63,596 bases of DNA, taken from assembly GCA_044220535.1 (NCBI GenBank), contig JBGAQU010000004.1, positions 1-63,596 of the forward strand, written 5' to 3'. This document shows, in pieces, positions 45,449 to 54,387 of the stretch. Position numbers and translations under genes: made by a program. The notes beneath the pieces are model-generated. The model was not told the origin of the DNA and did not search any database. It saw nothing but the letters and a program-made list of their open reading frames with translations. The DNA is from JBDHTS01 sp044220535. Its GTDB lineage: Bacteria > Pseudomonadota > Alphaproteobacteria > Micavibrionales > Micavibrionaceae. Numbering within the stretch: position 1 is the stretch's first letter; each line of letters begins with the position of its first letter.

Positions 45449-46638
45449 CCACCTTTCGCGGCAACATCTAGATAATCCGCCCAGTCCTGCATCATCTTGA
45501 TTCGTTCAGGGATGAATTTTGCGCGGTCATAGGCTTCACCCAACGAATGACGTTTGGCATGGGCAAGTTGCGCGTCCGGCACCTCGAACCGGTAGTGCAG
45601 CTTTTCCATGATTGTGCTCATGGCAAGCGACCTGAATCCGTGTCCAGTCATTTCCCCGGCATAACCCATGCGCCTTAAGGCCATGAGAACCGTATTATTG
45701 CTCATATGGTTTCGGGAATTGTCGCGGCTGGGGAAAACGTATTTTTGATTGGCATGAAGAGCACGAAGTTTCTTCAGAATATCTAAGGCTTGCTCTGACA
45801 AAGGCACGAGATGATCCTTTTTCATCTTCATGCGGCGACCGGGAATCAACCAAATCTTTTCTTCAAAATCAAACTCATCCCATTCGGCCTTAATCATCTC
45901 CCCTGTGCGAACAAATGTCAGCATCAAGAATTGGACAGCCAGGTGAGTCATCGGCATCAAACGCGCCTGATTGGAGTGAAGAACCTTCAGGAACTCCGGG
46001 ATTTCCTTTGCATCCAAAGAGGCAAAATGCCTTTTGGGTTTTGGCTTTATCAAGCCTTTCAGGTCTTGAGCAATATTTCGGTCCGTGCGACCCGTAATAA
46101 TTGCATATTGAAAAATATGGCAACTCATTTGCACCACACGCTTTGCCAACTCATTCGCGCCGCGCTCCTGGATGCTTTTCGCCATATCCAACAATTTCTT
46201 ATGAGTCAATTCTTTGACTGGGACACCGCCGATGACGGGGAATACGTCTTTTTCCAGCCTATCCAATACGGTTTGAGCGTGTTCGGGCTTCCATTCCGGC
46301 TTTTTGTGGTCATGCCACTCACGGGCGATTTTTTCGAACGTATTACCGTTGTCAGCTAGAATGCCTTCCTTTTCCTTCCGCCTTTCCTGAACGGGGTCTT
46401 TGTTTTCAGAGATTAGGCGTTTGGCCGCATCACGTCTGTCCCGTGCTTGCTTGAGTGAGATTGTAGGATAACTGCCAAGGGCCAGCCGTTTTTCTTTGTT
46501 CAAATAATAATACTTCTGTCGCCAAAGCTTGCTGCCATTCACAGTGATTTCCAGGTAAAGACCTGCACCGTCGAACAATTTATAGGCTTTGACTGAAGGC
46601 TTTGCATTTTTACACTGTGTTTCCGTAAGTTTATTCAT
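45445..46638 (-). CDS. int: P4-type tyrosine integrase (DUF4102)
   Basis: 397 residues. N-terminal DUF4102 arm (KLTETQCKNAKPSVKAYKLFDGAGLYLEIT), core-binding domain, and catalytic domain with the first Arg (FVRTGEMIKAEWDEFD), HGFRSLAMS (His-x-x-Arg) and the Tyr in AYDRAKFIPERIKMMQDWADYLD. Start ATG 46638, nine bases after GGAG. It lies next to tRNA-Glu, as expected for its attachment site. Confidence 0.93.
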   Translation of the reverse strand: MNKLTETQCKNAKPSVKAYKLFDGAGLYLEITVNGSKLWRQKYYYLNKEKRLALGSYPTISLKQARDRRDAAKRLISENKDPVQERRKEKEGILADNGNTFEKIAREWHDHKKPEWKPEHAQTVLDRLEKDVFPVIGGVPVKELTHKKLLDMAKSIQERGANELAKRVVQMSCHIFQYAIITGRTDRNIAQDLKGLIKPKPKRHFASLDAKEIPEFLKVLHSNQARLMPMTHLAVQFLMLTFVRTGEMIKAEWDEFDFEEKIWLIPGRRMKMKKDHLVPLSEQALDILKKLRALHANQKYVFPSRDNSRNHMSNNTVLMALRRMGYAGEMTGHGFRSLAMSTIMEKLHYRFEVPDAQLAHAKRHSLGEAYDRAKFIPERIKMMQDWADYLDVAAKGG

Positions 46639-46733
46639 TAGGGGCATCTCCAAAAGGGGCACAAGTGAATGCCCCCATGATGTGCCCCTTTTGAACGTGG
46701 CTATGCGTGGAAGCATATGGACTGTTAAGGCCA

Positions 46734-46775
46734 GTTCAGGAGATCAGAAGTTCAGGGATTTCAATCAGTTCAGGG
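46734..46775. repeat. Direct repeats beside the right attachment site
   Basis: GTTCAGG occurs three times in a row at 46734, 46750 and 46768 (16 and 18 bases apart), between the integrase start and the tRNA. Position and spacing fit arm-type binding sites for the integrase or AlpA. Confidence 0.5.
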
Positions 46776-46815
46776 ATATCAGCGGATCAGAATGGACAGC
46801 TATGGAGTTTATAAC

Positions 46816-46891
46816 TGGCGTCCCCTACGGGATTCGAACCCGTGTCGCCTCCGTGAAAGGGAGGTGTCCTAGGCCTCTAGACGAAGGGGAC
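46816..46891 (-). tRNA. tRNA-Glu (anticodon TTC)
   Basis: The minus strand folds as a cloverleaf: GTCCCCT/AGGGGAC acceptor stem, anticodon loop CTTTCAC with TTC, T-arm GGGTTCGAATCCC, and an encoded CCA end. Its 3' end faces the island and serves as the attachment site. Confidence 0.95.
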
Positions 46892-46951
46892 CTGTAAGGC
46901 TCGGTTGTTATAAGGGTTTTGGCGGGCGGAAGGCAAGAGGTTTTTGTGGTT

Positions 46952-48775
46952 TCAGGCGGTGAAGCGAAGGGCTTCTTCCGCCGTGTTTGCCAAGGCTACG
47001 TCCTGGATATGGAATTCCACCCGTTCCTGGCCGTTCCAGGTATCGACCTTCAGGGTGACAGCGAGGTGCAGCGGAGCGGCCCCGGCCTGCTTCAGCAAGG
47101 TCTGGCCCATCGGCGTATCAGCGGCACGAAAAGCCATTGCTTTCAAACGGTTACCGCCTTCCCAGTCGCTGACCATGCAGCGGACGTGATCCGTGCCGAC
47201 AATATCGGGCATATGGACGCGGACATTGGTCAGGGCGAACACAGGCTCCGCATGTTCCGCTCCGAACGGGCCGATCTGGTCGAGGATCTGGCGGGCCAGC
47301 TGAGGGGTTGAGCCACGGACGGTCAGGATCCCGTCCAGCGCGGTTTCGAGGACGAATTCACCGGTCAGCTGCCGCCCGATATGGTCGTTCAGGTAGGCGG
47401 TAAACGCGTCCATCTTATCCGGCAGGATGGTGAAGCCCGCCGCCATGGCATGGCCGCCGCCTTTAACCAGCAGGCCGTCATTACGTGCGGCGATAAAGGC
47501 CGCGCCGAGATTGACGCCGGTCATGGAGCGGCCGGAGCCTTTGCCTTCCAGGCCCGTTTCGCCATCCGTCCAGGCGACGACGATAGAGGGCTTGTTGTAT
47601 TTTTCCTTCAAGCGGCCCGCGACCAGGCCGGACAGGCCGGGATGGAAATCCTTATGCGCGACCACGATGGCCGGATGGTTGTGCAATCCACCCGCCTCCA
47701 CCAGCGCGACGGCCTGGGCGAACATATCATTCTGCAGGGCTTTGCGCTTGGTGTTGCAGTCTTCGAGAATGAAGGCGATGCGGCGCGCCTCTTCAAGATC
47801 GTCGGTGCAGAGCAGTTTCGCGCCAAGATCGGCCTGGTGTACACGGCTGCCCGCGTTGATGCGCGGGCCTAGGGCGAACCCGGCGTGATACACAGTTGGG
47901 TCGTCTTTGACCCCCGCGACCTCGCACAGCGCCCTTATGCCGGGGTTGTTGCGTTTGGCCATCAGGGCAAAACCGGATTTGACGAACAGGCGGTTGACGG
48001 AAGTGAGCGGCACCATATCGCAGACCGTGCCGAGGGCGACGATATCGAGCAGGTCTTTTAACGGCGAGTCCGGCTTGTTTTGGACCTTGAAAAATCCGGC
48101 ATCGCGTAGTTTGGCGTTTACGGCAACGCAGGTCATGAAGGACACGCCGCAGGCGGCGAGCATGGACAGGCCGGATGTATCGTCCTTGCGTTTCGGGTTG
48201 ACGACGTGCGCGGCAGGCAGTTTATCCTCCGCTTCATGGTGGTCGAGGATAACGAGTTTCAGGCCGATGGCGTTGGCCTGCTCCACGATGTCGAACGCCG
48301 TCGTTCCGCAATCGGCGAGAATGACGATGTCTGCGCCCCTGTCTTTCAGGCTTTGCAGAGCCTTGATGTTGGGGCCGTAGCCTTCGGTCATGCGGTCGGG
48401 GATGTGGAAGGGCGCGTCCATGCCGCAATGACGCAGGAAACGGGTCAATACGGCGGTTGATGTTGCACCGTCGACATCAAAATCACCGAATACGCCGATT
48501 GTGCGCTTTGCGATGATGGCATCCGCGAGAAAGGTGGCGGCCTCATTCATGCCCGCCATGGTGAGTGGATTGGGGAAATCGCGGGACAGGCGCGGGTTAA
48601 GGAAAGATTCGATTTTATCTTCCGGCACGCGGCGCGCAGTGAGAAGCCTCGCGATGATTTCAGGGACATTGTGCTGACGCGCGATCCGTTCGACATCATT
48701 CATGTTCACGTCGGCAAATACCCATTTCGCCTGGAGCAAAGAACGGTCAATGCGGAGCGGTGACGGATCGTTCAC
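46952..48775 (-). CDS. recJ: Single-strand-specific exonuclease RecJ
   Basis: 5'-3' exonuclease of recombination and repair. DHH-family motifs: FGDFDVDGATSTAVL, ILADCGTTA, ILDHHEAE, then the DHHA1 domain (GGGHAMAAGFTI) and an OB-fold C terminus. GTG start at 48775 overlapping the glpX stop as GTGA. 607 residues, normal length. Confidence 0.96.
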   Translation of the reverse strand: MNDPSPLRIDRSLLQAKWVFADVNMNDVERIARQHNVPEIIARLLTARRVPEDKIESFLNPRLSRDFPNPLTMAGMNEAATFLADAIIAKRTIGVFGDFDVDGATSTAVLTRFLRHCGMDAPFHIPDRMTEGYGPNIKALQSLKDRGADIVILADCGTTAFDIVEQANAIGLKLVILDHHEAEDKLPAAHVVNPKRKDDTSGLSMLAACGVSFMTCVAVNAKLRDAGFFKVQNKPDSPLKDLLDIVALGTVCDMVPLTSVNRLFVKSGFALMAKRNNPGIRALCEVAGVKDDPTVYHAGFALGPRINAGSRVHQADLGAKLLCTDDLEEARRIAFILEDCNTKRKALQNDMFAQAVALVEAGGLHNHPAIVVAHKDFHPGLSGLVAGRLKEKYNKPSIVVAWTDGETGLEGKGSGRSMTGVNLGAAFIAARNDGLLVKGGGHAMAAGFTILPDKMDAFTAYLNDHIGRQLTGEFVLETALDGILTVRGSTPQLARQILDQIGPFGAEHAEPVFALTNVRVHMPDIVGTDHVRCMVSDWEGGNRLKAMAFRAADTPMGQTLLKQAGAAPLHLAVTLKVDTWNGQERVEFHIQDVALANTAEEALRFTA

Positions 48776-49782
48776 GCCCCACCTTCTTTCCGGCGGAAGT
48801 CATGGAAGGATTCAATACGGCGGATGGTTCCGGATTTTGAACGCATGACGATAGACTGTGTAACCGCGCGGCCACCGGTGCGGCGGACACCCTTCAGCAG
48901 CGGGCCGTCGGTTACACCCGTGGCCGCAAACATGACGTTGGCGGGATTGGCGAGATCGTCGGTTGTATAAATACGCGTGCGATCTTTAATTTTGCAACGG
49001 TCGGCGCGGGCAATTTCATCATTGTTGCGGAAGACCAGACGGCCAAGCATATGCCCGCCCGTGCATTGCAGGGCGGCGGCGGCAAGGACGCCTTCCGGCG
49101 CGCCGCCTGTGCCCATATAAATATCAATACCGCTTTCAGGATCGGCGGTCGCAATCACGGCACTGACATCGCCATCCTGGATCAAAGTGATCCGTGCTCC
49201 GGTTTTACGAACGGCGGCGATCAGGTCGGCATGGCGGGGGCGGTCAAGGATACAGACCATCAACTCATCCAACTTCGCGCCCTTGACCTTCGCGACCCGC
49301 CGGAGAACCTCTTCCGGCGGTGCATCTAGGTCCAGAACATCCTTGGGAATTTGCGGCCCGGCAGCAATTTTTTCCATGTAGACGTCAGGCGCGTTCAGGA
49401 ATCCGCCCTTATCCGTCATCGCAATGACGGCAAGTGCGTTTGCGCCGCCCTTCGCGGTAATACTGGTGCCTTCCAGCGGATCGAGCGCGATGTCGATATC
49501 CGGTCCCCCTGCGCCGACTTTTTCGCCGATATAAAGCATGGGGGCTTCATCGCGTTCGCCTTCGCCGATTACAACCGTACCCTTGATGTTCAGGGAGCCG
49601 AGCGCCTGGCGCATCGCGTCGACGGCGGCTTTATCGGCTGCTTTTTCATCGCCGCGGCCAACCAGTTTTGAGGCCGCCAACGCTGCGGCTTCCGTCACTC
49701 TGACCGCTTCGAGTGCAAGGTTGCGGTCCATGGAAAACTGTTCATTATCCGGCGTGATGTGTAAATAGGCATCGGCAGCCAT
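48772..49782 (-). CDS. glpX: Class II fructose-1,6-bisphosphatase GlpX
   Basis: Dephosphorylates fructose-1,6-bisphosphate in gluconeogenesis. Motifs GEGERDEAPMLYIGE, DIALDPLEGT, GTGGAPEGVLAAAAL, and a late ATGVTDGPLLKGVR. I keep ATG 49782, which has AGGGG upstream, though MDRNLALEAVR 17 codons in is where many homologues begin. The hom-glpX-recJ order is common in alphaproteobacteria. Confidence 0.95.
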   Translation of the reverse strand: MAADAYLHITPDNEQFSMDRNLALEAVRVTEAAALAASKLVGRGDEKAADKAAVDAMRQALGSLNIKGTVVIGEGERDEAPMLYIGEKVGAGGPDIDIALDPLEGTSITAKGGANALAVIAMTDKGGFLNAPDVYMEKIAAGPQIPKDVLDLDAPPEEVLRRVAKVKGAKLDELMVCILDRPRHADLIAAVRKTGARITLIQDGDVSAVIATADPESGIDIYMGTGGAPEGVLAAAALQCTGGHMLGRLVFRNNDEIARADRCKIKDRTRIYTTDDLANPANVMFAATGVTDGPLLKGVRRTGGRAVTQSIVMRSKSGTIRRIESFHDFRRKEGGA

Positions 49783-49837
49783 AAAAGCCCCTGCTCTTCG
49801 GTTATGATTCGCTGACTCTTAAAGCTTAAGCCCGAAC

Positions 49838-51142
49838 TTAAAAGCTTTCAATCCTCAGCATACAAGGCGGGCAGACCAGGCATTCCAGGGCCTCCAGCTC
49901 CTCCGCCGCCGCCTCCATGTTCCGGCGCAGGGTCGGGTGGACTGTCATGACGATGGACACCGGTTTTCCGGGGTCGCGCCCGCGCTGCAGCAGCGATTCC
50001 ACCGATACGGCATGATCGCGCAAAATGGCGGAGATATCGGCCAGCACGCCCGGCTTATCCAGCACGGTCATGTGCATGTAATATTCACTGACCATTTCCC
50101 CGTCATCCAGAAGGTTCAAGGGTTTCAGGCTGGATGCCGGCACGCCGAAGGCAGGCAGTTTCCAGTCCCATGCCAAATCTACCAGATCGGCGACCACAGC
50201 GGACGCGGTCGGCTTTTCGCCCGCGCCACGGCCGAAGGACAGGCCGCGGTCGGCGAAATCACTATCGATGAAGACGGCGTTGAACACGCCTTCCACCGCG
50301 CCCATCATGCTTTCGGCGGGAACCAGGCAGGGTTCGACATGTTGGGAAATTTTGTCGCCCGCGCGCTTGGCGATGCCAAGAAGTTTAATGCGATAGCCGA
50401 GTTCACCCGCAAACTGGATATCGCGCGCGGAAATCTGGCGGATGCCGTTGATCCGCAGTTTTTCAAATTCAGGCCTGTGACCGAAAGATAATGCGCTGAG
50501 CAGGCAAAGCTTGTGCCCGGCATCAACGCCGTCAATATCGAAGGACGGGTCAGCCTCCGCATAGCCCATGGATTGCGCGGACGCCAGGACATCGGCAAAA
50601 TCACGCCCGGTTTCGCGCATCTCAGTCAGAATGTAATTGCTGGTGCCGTTCAGAATACCGTAGACCGCGCGGATTTCATTGCCTGCCAGACCTTCGCGCA
50701 AAGTCTTGATAATCGGAATGCCGCCTGCGACGGCTGCTTCATATAAAAGGGCTGCGTTTTTTTCTTCCGCCAGACGCGCCAGTTCATATCCTTTATGCGC
50801 CAGCAGTGCCTTATTGGCGGTAACGACCGGTTTGCCCTGCTCCAATGCTGCACGGACAAGATTTTCCGCCACACCTTTGGAGCCACCGATCAATTCAACC
50901 ACTGCGTCGATTTCCGGGTCATGCACCATCGACAGAGGATCATCGGTCCATTGATAGCGTGATGTATCAACGTCCCTAGCCTTGCCTTTGGTTTTCGCAG
51001 ATATGGTTTTGACTTCGATAGAGCGCCCGGCACGCTGGGTGATCAACGCAGCATGATCCTGTAATAAGCGAATCACGCCCGTACCGACGGTACCAAGTCC
51101 GGCAATACCGATGCGCATCGGTTTGGCAGTGGAAGCGTTCAT
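49838..51142 (-). CDS. hom: Homoserine dehydrogenase
   Basis: 434 residues. NAD(P)-binding GIAGLGTVGTGVI, substrate domain with GILNGTSNYILTEM and the Lys/Asp block DPSFDIDGVDAGHKLCLLSAL, and a C-terminal ACT domain (YYMHMTVLDKPGVLADISAIL), the usual site of threonine feedback. It commits aspartate semialdehyde to threonine and methionine. Confidence 0.97.
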   Translation of the reverse strand: MNASTAKPMRIGIAGLGTVGTGVIRLLQDHAALITQRAGRSIEVKTISAKTKGKARDVDTSRYQWTDDPLSMVHDPEIDAVVELIGGSKGVAENLVRAALEQGKPVVTANKALLAHKGYELARLAEEKNAALLYEAAVAGGIPIIKTLREGLAGNEIRAVYGILNGTSNYILTEMRETGRDFADVLASAQSMGYAEADPSFDIDGVDAGHKLCLLSALSFGHRPEFEKLRINGIRQISARDIQFAGELGYRIKLLGIAKRAGDKISQHVEPCLVPAESMMGAVEGVFNAVFIDSDFADRGLSFGRGAGEKPTASAVVADLVDLAWDWKLPAFGVPASSLKPLNLLDDGEMVSEYYMHMTVLDKPGVLADISAILRDHAVSVESLLQRGRDPGKPVSIVMTVHPTLRRNMEAAAEELEALECLVCPPCMLRIESF

Positions 51143-51212
51143 AAAGCCCTTAACTCCAAATTATTACCCTGCAAAGTAAGCAGAATTAAGTGTCGCAGGC
51201 AAAAAGAATTTG

Positions 51213-51293
51213 ACACAGAGGACACGGAGATAAGAGAGAGCACGGAGGCGTTTACTCTCTGTGATCTCTAGCGTTTTTCTGTGTCCTCTGTGT
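51213..51293. repeat. Inverted repeat of a second family
   Basis: ACACAGAGGACAC (51213-51225) and GTGTCCTCTGTGT (51281-51293) face each other across about 55 bases that hold further inner matches (GAGAG/CTCTC, CACGGAGG). It is unrelated to the GTCATCC family and lies between hom and the broken OmpA gene. Confidence 0.75.
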
Positions 51294-51332
51294 TAAAAAT
51301 TGCGCTGCGCGCGGCGGTAAAAATCGCGGTTC

Positions 51333-52314
51333 TTAATCCTGGAAGATTTCCACGCGGCGTGAGGCCGACTCTATGCTCATGCCCTGCTCCAGAGTCTGCG
51401 GAGGCTGGTTGTCACCACGTGCGGTGGTCTTGATGCTTGGTGCGGGTATACCCTTACGAATCAATTCCTGCGATACGGCCAGAGCGCGTTGCATGGACAT
51501 TTTCAGGTTGATGATACGCGCCTCAACCGGATCTTTTGTCGATGCGCGGCGGCTGGCATGGCCTTCGATCGTAATCATGCGACCGCTCTTTGCGTCCGCA
51601 GCCAGTTGTTCAACCAGATTCTGCATGAGTGGAGTCGATCGGCAGACCCATTGCGGAAGTAGATTTTTTTGCGACAGGCTCGCGATTGCTGGCCCAGCCA
51701 AACGATTCGTGCGGCGCGGCCGGAAGTTCGTTTCCGGGCATCCATCCGCTGGGATATGGGGAAACAGGCTGAGGCTGTTGGCGCGGACGTGGCGCAGCCT
51801 CATCAAGGAAAACACCATGACACTGGAATCGGTCGGTGACGGCGCACTTTGCGGCGGCTGGGGTACCGGCACGGGCATGGCGGCGCTGGCCCCGCCGGAG
51901 GGATCGAGAGATGTTTTTCTCAATGCTGCCGGTCATGCCGCCATTGTCCAGCGGGTGCAAAGGCGCCATGGATGGCGCGGATGCGGCAAGTTGAGCCTGT
52001 GGCGCAGGATCGTCCAGGGAGAAAATGCGGACACTGCCATTGGTCTGGGCCAGAGCCATGTCGGCATAGCTGGCATTGCCGGGCGCGGGCGCCGTATCCG
52101 ACAGGGGCGGCGTTTGTGGCAAAGGTTCAGTACGTTTAAATGGATCGACGCCTTCTACAGGCTGCTGCGGCGGGGTCCATGGCTGGAGTGCATCAGCCTG
52201 CACATCCTGGGTCACCTCGACAGATTGCTTCTTATCAGGCGTTTCGGAGGCGCAGGCCGTCACCAGCAAAACGCCGGTCAGCATCAACATCTGCGTAATT
52301 CGTATAGCGCGCAT
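51333..52314 (-). pseudogene. OmpA-type lipoprotein with several frameshifts
   Basis: N-terminal lipoprotein signal (MLMLTGVLLVTACAS), a Pro/Gln-rich linker, and a C-terminal OmpA domain (LVEQLAADAKSGRMITIEGHAS ... SASRRVEIFQD). The pieces lie in three frames. Joins are near 51911 (AAAAA run), near 51813 (TTTTCC), at the run of seven A/T near 51664-51671, where KIYFRNGSAD appears in the third frame, and near 51630. Four single-base changes would restore one protein of about 325 residues. The protein would bind peptidoglycan; tolB lacks an adjacent pal. Confidence 0.78.
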
Positions 52315-52468
52315 CGCTAAAAGCCTCCAGCAGGCATTCCTTATTTCTGTAAACGGGCACATCGTGGCGGAAAAGAAAACAAGTTTCAAGATGTCAGATG
52401 GTTGCTATCCCGAGTTATCTTCCTTATTCTTGAATCAAGCGTTCAGCCCTAGGAATCTAACGTCCGCC

Positions 52469-54304
52469 ATGACCGCAAAAAAGCCAAAAGATGCCAAAAA
52501 AGAAGCCAGTCCCCAGGAAAGTTTCCTGACGGACCCTGTTGTCTTCGCCCGGATCATGATGAATGTAGCAGAACGGTGCCAACCCATGATCAAGACCTTT
52601 ATGGAGCGCGAGGGGCAGGAAACGGCCAAATTTGCCTATGATCCCCTGAATATAAGCCCGGCCTATATTCAGTTTTTCAGCCAGTTATGGTCCAACCCCG
52701 GCAAGCTGGCCGATCTGCAGGCGCAATACTGGAAAGACTGGATGAGTCTGTTCCAGGAGAGCGCCAGGAAGTTTTTGGGGGAACCGGGCAAAACCCTTTA
52801 CGAACCCGATAAGGGCGATCGCAGGTTCAAAGCGCCCGTCTGGCAGGAAAGCGCGTATTTCGACTTTATCAAACAATCCTATCTCCTGACCGGGCAATGG
52901 ATGGATAAAATTGTCCATGCGGCGGACGATCTGCCGCCCGAAACGCGGCAGAAGGTGGATTTTTACACGCGCCAGTATATCAACGCGATTTCCCCCACAA
53001 ATTTCCTGCTGACCAATCCGGAAGCGCTAAAAGAGACCGTCGAAAGCAAGGGCGAGAACCTGGTGCGCGGGTTGGAACACTTGCTGGCTGATCTGGAACG
53101 CGGCAAAGGAATCTTAAAAATAAGCACTACGGATTACGATGCGTTTGAGGTGGGTAGGAATATCGCCGTTACACCGGGCAAGGTGGTATGGCAGAACGAT
53201 ATCATGCAGTTGATCCAGTATGCGCCGCAGACGGAAAAGGCTTTCGCAGTACCTTTGCTGGTGGTGCCGCCATGGATCAACAAATATTACATCCTGGATC
53301 TGAAGCCTGAAAACTCTTTGATCAACTGGCTGGTCGGCCAGGGACACACGGTGTTTATCGTTTCATGGGTCAATCCGGACAAAAAACAGGCCGGACTGAT
53401 GTTCGAGGATTATATGCATCGCGGCCTGCTGGAGGCGATGGACAAAGTGCGGGAGGCGACGGGCGCACCCGCCTGCAACCTGATGGGCTATTGCATCGGC
53501 GGTACATTGATGGCGATTGCCCTCGCTTGGCTGGCGGCGCATAAGCGGGAGAAAGAGGTCGTTTCCGCGACCTTTCTGACTACGCTGGTGGACTTTGAAA
53601 ACGCGGGTGATTTGAAACTGTTTGTCGATGACAAGCAGATTGAAGTGCTGGAACAGGATATGGCGGAGAAAGGGTATCTGGACGCGGATACATTCGTGCA
53701 TACCTTCTCCCTGCTCCGCGCCAACGACATGATCTGGTCGTTTGTCGTGAACAATTACCTGATGGGGCGGGAGCCGTTTCCGTTCGACCTGCTGTACTGG
53801 AACGAAGATGCGACCAACATGCCCGCGGCGCTACACAGTTTTTACCTGCGAAAATTCTACCGCGACAATCTGCTATCCAAGCCGGGTGGGGTCAGCATCG
53901 ACAAAACGCCGATCGATGTCGGCAAGATCAAAACCCCCTGCTATTTCCTTTCGACCAAAGAAGATCATATTGCGCCATGGAAAGCGACCTATATGGCCAC
54001 CAAGCTGTTTGGCGGGCCTGTGACCTTTACACTGGCAGCATCCGGCCATGTTGCCGGGATTGTTAATCCACCGGATAAAAACAAATACTGTTACTGGACG
54101 TCTGCAAAAAATCCCACCAACCCGGATCAATGGATCGAAAATGCAACCCAACATACCGGTTCATGGTGGCCCGCCTGGGAAGCATGGGTCGAAAACCATG
54201 CGGGAAATAAAATTGCAGCACGCAAGCCAGGTGCCGGAAAGCTGAAGCCGATAGAGGATGCGCCAGGCAGTTATGTGCGGAAAAAAGCATCATCGGCACC
54301 TTGA
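52469..54304 (+). CDS. phaC: Class I poly(3-hydroxyalkanoate) synthase
   Basis: 611 residues. The lipase-like box GYCIGGTLM carries the catalytic Cys (about 342); Asp in TKEDHIAPWKA and His in ASGHVAGIVNPP complete the triad. N-terminal part (DPLNISPAYIQFFSQLW, RRFKAPVWQESAYFDFIKQSYL) is typical of class I. I start at MTAKKPKDAKK; the open frame runs further back over the OmpA gene. phaA, phaB and phaR are not here. Confidence 0.95.
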   Translation: MTAKKPKDAKKEASPQESFLTDPVVFARIMMNVAERCQPMIKTFMEREGQETAKFAYDPLNISPAYIQFFSQLWSNPGKLADLQAQYWKDWMSLFQESARKFLGEPGKTLYEPDKGDRRFKAPVWQESAYFDFIKQSYLLTGQWMDKIVHAADDLPPETRQKVDFYTRQYINAISPTNFLLTNPEALKETVESKGENLVRGLEHLLADLERGKGILKISTTDYDAFEVGRNIAVTPGKVVWQNDIMQLIQYAPQTEKAFAVPLLVVPPWINKYYILDLKPENSLINWLVGQGHTVFIVSWVNPDKKQAGLMFEDYMHRGLLEAMDKVREATGAPACNLMGYCIGGTLMAIALAWLAAHKREKEVVSATFLTTLVDFENAGDLKLFVDDKQIEVLEQDMAEKGYLDADTFVHTFSLLRANDMIWSFVVNNYLMGREPFPFDLLYWNEDATNMPAALHSFYLRKFYRDNLLSKPGGVSIDKTPIDVGKIKTPCYFLSTKEDHIAPWKATYMATKLFGGPVTFTLAASGHVAGIVNPPDKNKYCYWTSAKNPTNPDQWIENATQHTGSWWPAWEAWVENHAGNKIAARKPGAGKLKPIEDAPGSYVRKKASSAP

Positions 54305-54387
54305 ATAGAACAATCTATCTGCTTGACATATCAAAAATTTCTGCTACCGATATTCATGATATAAAAATATGAAAATGGAGAAAGAGT

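Larger units (their letters stand above)
36485..46830. mobile_element. Satellite-like integrated island at tRNA-Glu
   Basis: About 10.3 kb with visibly lower GC than the flanks. Gene order from the tRNA: P4-type integrase, unknown, AlpA, unknown, RepA-like ATPase (minus strand); membrane protein, a 66-residue protein and small terminase-like protein (plus strand); SIR2-Argonaute fusion and its partner (minus strand). No capsid, portal, tail or large terminase is present. This composition resembles phage satellites of the PICI/P4 type; I infer that, and mobility is not shown. Confidence 0.75.
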
